Below, in pieces: positions 62,957 to 64,000 of a DNA stretch of 64,000 nucleotides. This stretch comes from Sagittula stellata E-37. Its GTDB lineage: Bacteria; Pseudomonadota; Alphaproteobacteria; Rhodobacterales; Rhodobacteraceae. The stretch spans positions 3,977,501 through 4,041,500 of the forward strand of contig NZ_CP155729.1 in NCBI RefSeq assembly GCF_039724765.1, given 5' to 3'. How positions within the stretch are numbered: the stretch's first letter is position 1; every line of letters starts with the position of its first letter. The translations under genes and the position numbers were made by a program. The notes beneath the pieces were generated by a model, which worked only from the letters and a program-made list of their open reading frames with translations, made no database searches and was not told where the DNA came from.

Positions 62957-63393
62957 CAGCGATCCGCGCCGCCACCCTTGCCGACATGCCCGCCTGCGCG
63001 CGGATCGTGCACGACTGGGAGCGCGCCAGCGGATACATCCACGACACGCCCGACGTCGCGACGCTGACCGGCCACCTGACAACGGCCTTCCCGGCCCGCG
63101 ACATCCACGTGGTGGGCGATCCGGTCGCGGGTTACCTCTCCGTCGACCCGGCCGAAGACAAGATCGGCGCGCTCTACCTGACCCGCCCCGGCCAGGGCAC
63201 CGGCAAGCGGCTGATGGACCTCGCCAAGACGAGCCGCGACCGCCTCTGGCTCACGGTCTACGTGCCCAACACCCGGGCGCAGACGTTTTACCGCCGCGAA
63301 GGCTTCGTGGAGACCGCCCGCCTCGACGCCGACCGCGACGGCGCGCCGCAGATGCTGCGGATGGACTGGACCCGCGCGGAGGGCACGTCATGA
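62953..63393 (+). CDS. GNAT acetyltransferase, first of a tandem pair
   Basis: 146 residues of the GNAT fold: IRAATLADMPACARIVHDWE, then GQGTGKRLMDLAKTS (acetyl-CoA loop) and YVPNTRAQTFYRREGFVETA. It overlaps the ATPase stop and is overlapped by the next gene. The substrate is unknown; a pyrimidine-derived amine such as beta-alanine is possible but only inferred. Confidence 0.85.
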   Translation: MTAIRAATLADMPACARIVHDWERASGYIHDTPDVATLTGHLTTAFPARDIHVVGDPVAGYLSVDPAEDKIGALYLTRPGQGTGKRLMDLAKTSRDRLWLTVYVPNTRAQTFYRREGFVETARLDADRDGAPQMLRMDWTRAEGTS

Positions 63394-63818
63394 TCCGCCT
63401 GGCCGAAACCGACGACCTGCCGCAATGCGCAGACGTGGTGAACGGCTGGATCGACGGCACGCCATGGCTGCAACGCGCCACCCCGGCAGAGAAGGTCCGC
63501 GAGATGTTCGAAGGCGCGCTCCGGTACCGGATCATCTGGGTGATCGGCGAACCGGTCGAAGCCTACCTGTCCCTGGATCCCGCCAATGGCCACATCGGCG
63601 CGCTGAACTGCCGGACCCCGGGCCTAGGCCACGGCTCCGCCCTGCTGGCAACCGCCCGCGAGGGCCGTGACTTCCTCAGCGTCAACGCCCTGATGGCCAA
63701 CGTCCGCGCCCAGACCTTCTGGCGGCGCAACGGCTTCACCGCGCTGGGGATCGAAAACGAAACGCTGCCGGTGCCGCTCCGCCGGCTGCGCATGGAATGG
63801 TCGAGGTACGGATCATGA
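63390..63818 (+). CDS. GNAT-like acetyltransferase, second of the pair
   Basis: 142 residues, related to the previous gene (IRLAETDDLPQCADVVNGWI; NVRAQTFWRRNGFTALGI). The acetyl-CoA loop is weaker: GLGHGSALLATAREG in place of GQGTGKRLMDLAKTS. This may be a non-acetylating paralogue. It overlaps both neighbours by 4 bases. Confidence 0.8.
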   Translation: MIRLAETDDLPQCADVVNGWIDGTPWLQRATPAEKVREMFEGALRYRIIWVIGEPVEAYLSLDPANGHIGALNCRTPGLGHGSALLATAREGRDFLSVNALMANVRAQTFWRRNGFTALGIENETLPVPLRRLRMEWSRYGS

Positions 63819-64000
63819 GCCGCTTCATCCCCCCGCTCCTCGGCGTCGTGCTGGCGCTCCTGGCGTTATGGTACGCAGCCGTCGTGCCGATGAACGTGCA
63901 GGAGACCCTGACCCGCGCCGAACGTGCCGAAATACCCGTCACACCCGCCACCGCCGTGGAACGCCGGGACACCGGCACATGGGCGCTGGTCTTCGGCAAC
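63815..64000 (+). CDS. ABC transporter permease, N-terminus only
   Basis: The first 62 residues are seen: MSRFIPPLLGVVLALLALWY, AAVVPMNVQETLTRAERAE and DTGTWALVFGN. The first membrane helix and the periplasmic loop are of the kind found in NitT/TauT-type permeases with an extended N-terminus. It overlaps the second GNAT stop and continues past the window edge. Confidence 0.7.
   Translation, partial: MSRFIPPLLGVVLALLALWYAAVVPMNVQETLTRAERAEIPVTPATAVERRDTGTWALVFGN

Overview
The window is GC-rich (roughly two-thirds G+C by eye) chromosomal DNA from an alphaproteobacterium, most likely a marine Rhodobacterales (Roseobacter-type) species. The evidence is the gene content: a YcjX/YcjF pair, a branched-chain-type ABC transporter with a SMP-30 lactonase and an SDR, and a reductive pyrimidine catabolism cluster controlled by a RutR-like regulator. 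Intergenic palindromes of a kind I know from this group are also present. No rRNA, tRNA or CRISPR array was seen.

Layout. 1-9.7 kb: housekeeping genes, namely a partial alpha/beta hydrolase, meaB, hrpB, two small membrane proteins, argF and argD, an M20 amidohydrolase and truA. 9.7-18.5 kb: mostly membrane and envelope genes on the plus strand (YcjX GTPase, a GNAT protein with a proline-rich repeat arm, a YcjF-like protein, a DUF2339 protein, an SDR-DoxX fusion and a DUF2269 protein). 18.5-23.7 kb: a membrane-anchored small protein, a truncated haemoglobin, ileS, a lipoprotein of the histidine phosphatase superfamily and a frameshifted DUF3253 remnant. 23.8-26.9 kb: one 1028-residue protein joining an LCAT-like lipase, a middle domain resembling the M17 aminopeptidase N-domain, and a C-terminal CHAT (caspase-like) protease. 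27-31.2 kb: a NarL-type response regulator divergent from a molybdopterin-binding-like exported protein and a hybrid histidine kinase. 31.5-39 kb: TrmO, a SMP-30 lactonase, an SDR, a stand-alone AsnC ligand-binding domain and a complete Liv-type ABC transporter. 39-43.8 kb: an exported ClpP/crotonase-like plus trypsin-like pair, an OmpA-family protein, and a MarR regulator divergent from a membrane protein with two palindromic operators between them.

43.8-52.3 kb is a degenerate prophage tail module. It holds a tail-fibre fragment with an in-frame stop, a broken IS5-family element at what looks like a deletion junction, the tail end of a NlpC/P60-type tail protein, an intact TipJ tail-tip protein, an intact beta-helix tail fibre, and an out-of-frame tail-fibre C-terminus. 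AT-rich repeats follow.

52.6-64 kb is the pyrimidine degradation cluster: preT and preA (dihydropyrimidine dehydrogenase), a RutR-like TetR regulator, an amidohydrolase (beta-ureidopropionase type), dihydropyrimidinase, and the start of an ABC transporter operon carrying two tandem GNAT genes. RutR-type palindromes lie upstream of preT and between the regulator and the hydrolase gene, so the cluster is probably induced by pyrimidines. The most unusual items are the lipase-middle domain-CHAT fusion and the rearranged tail module.
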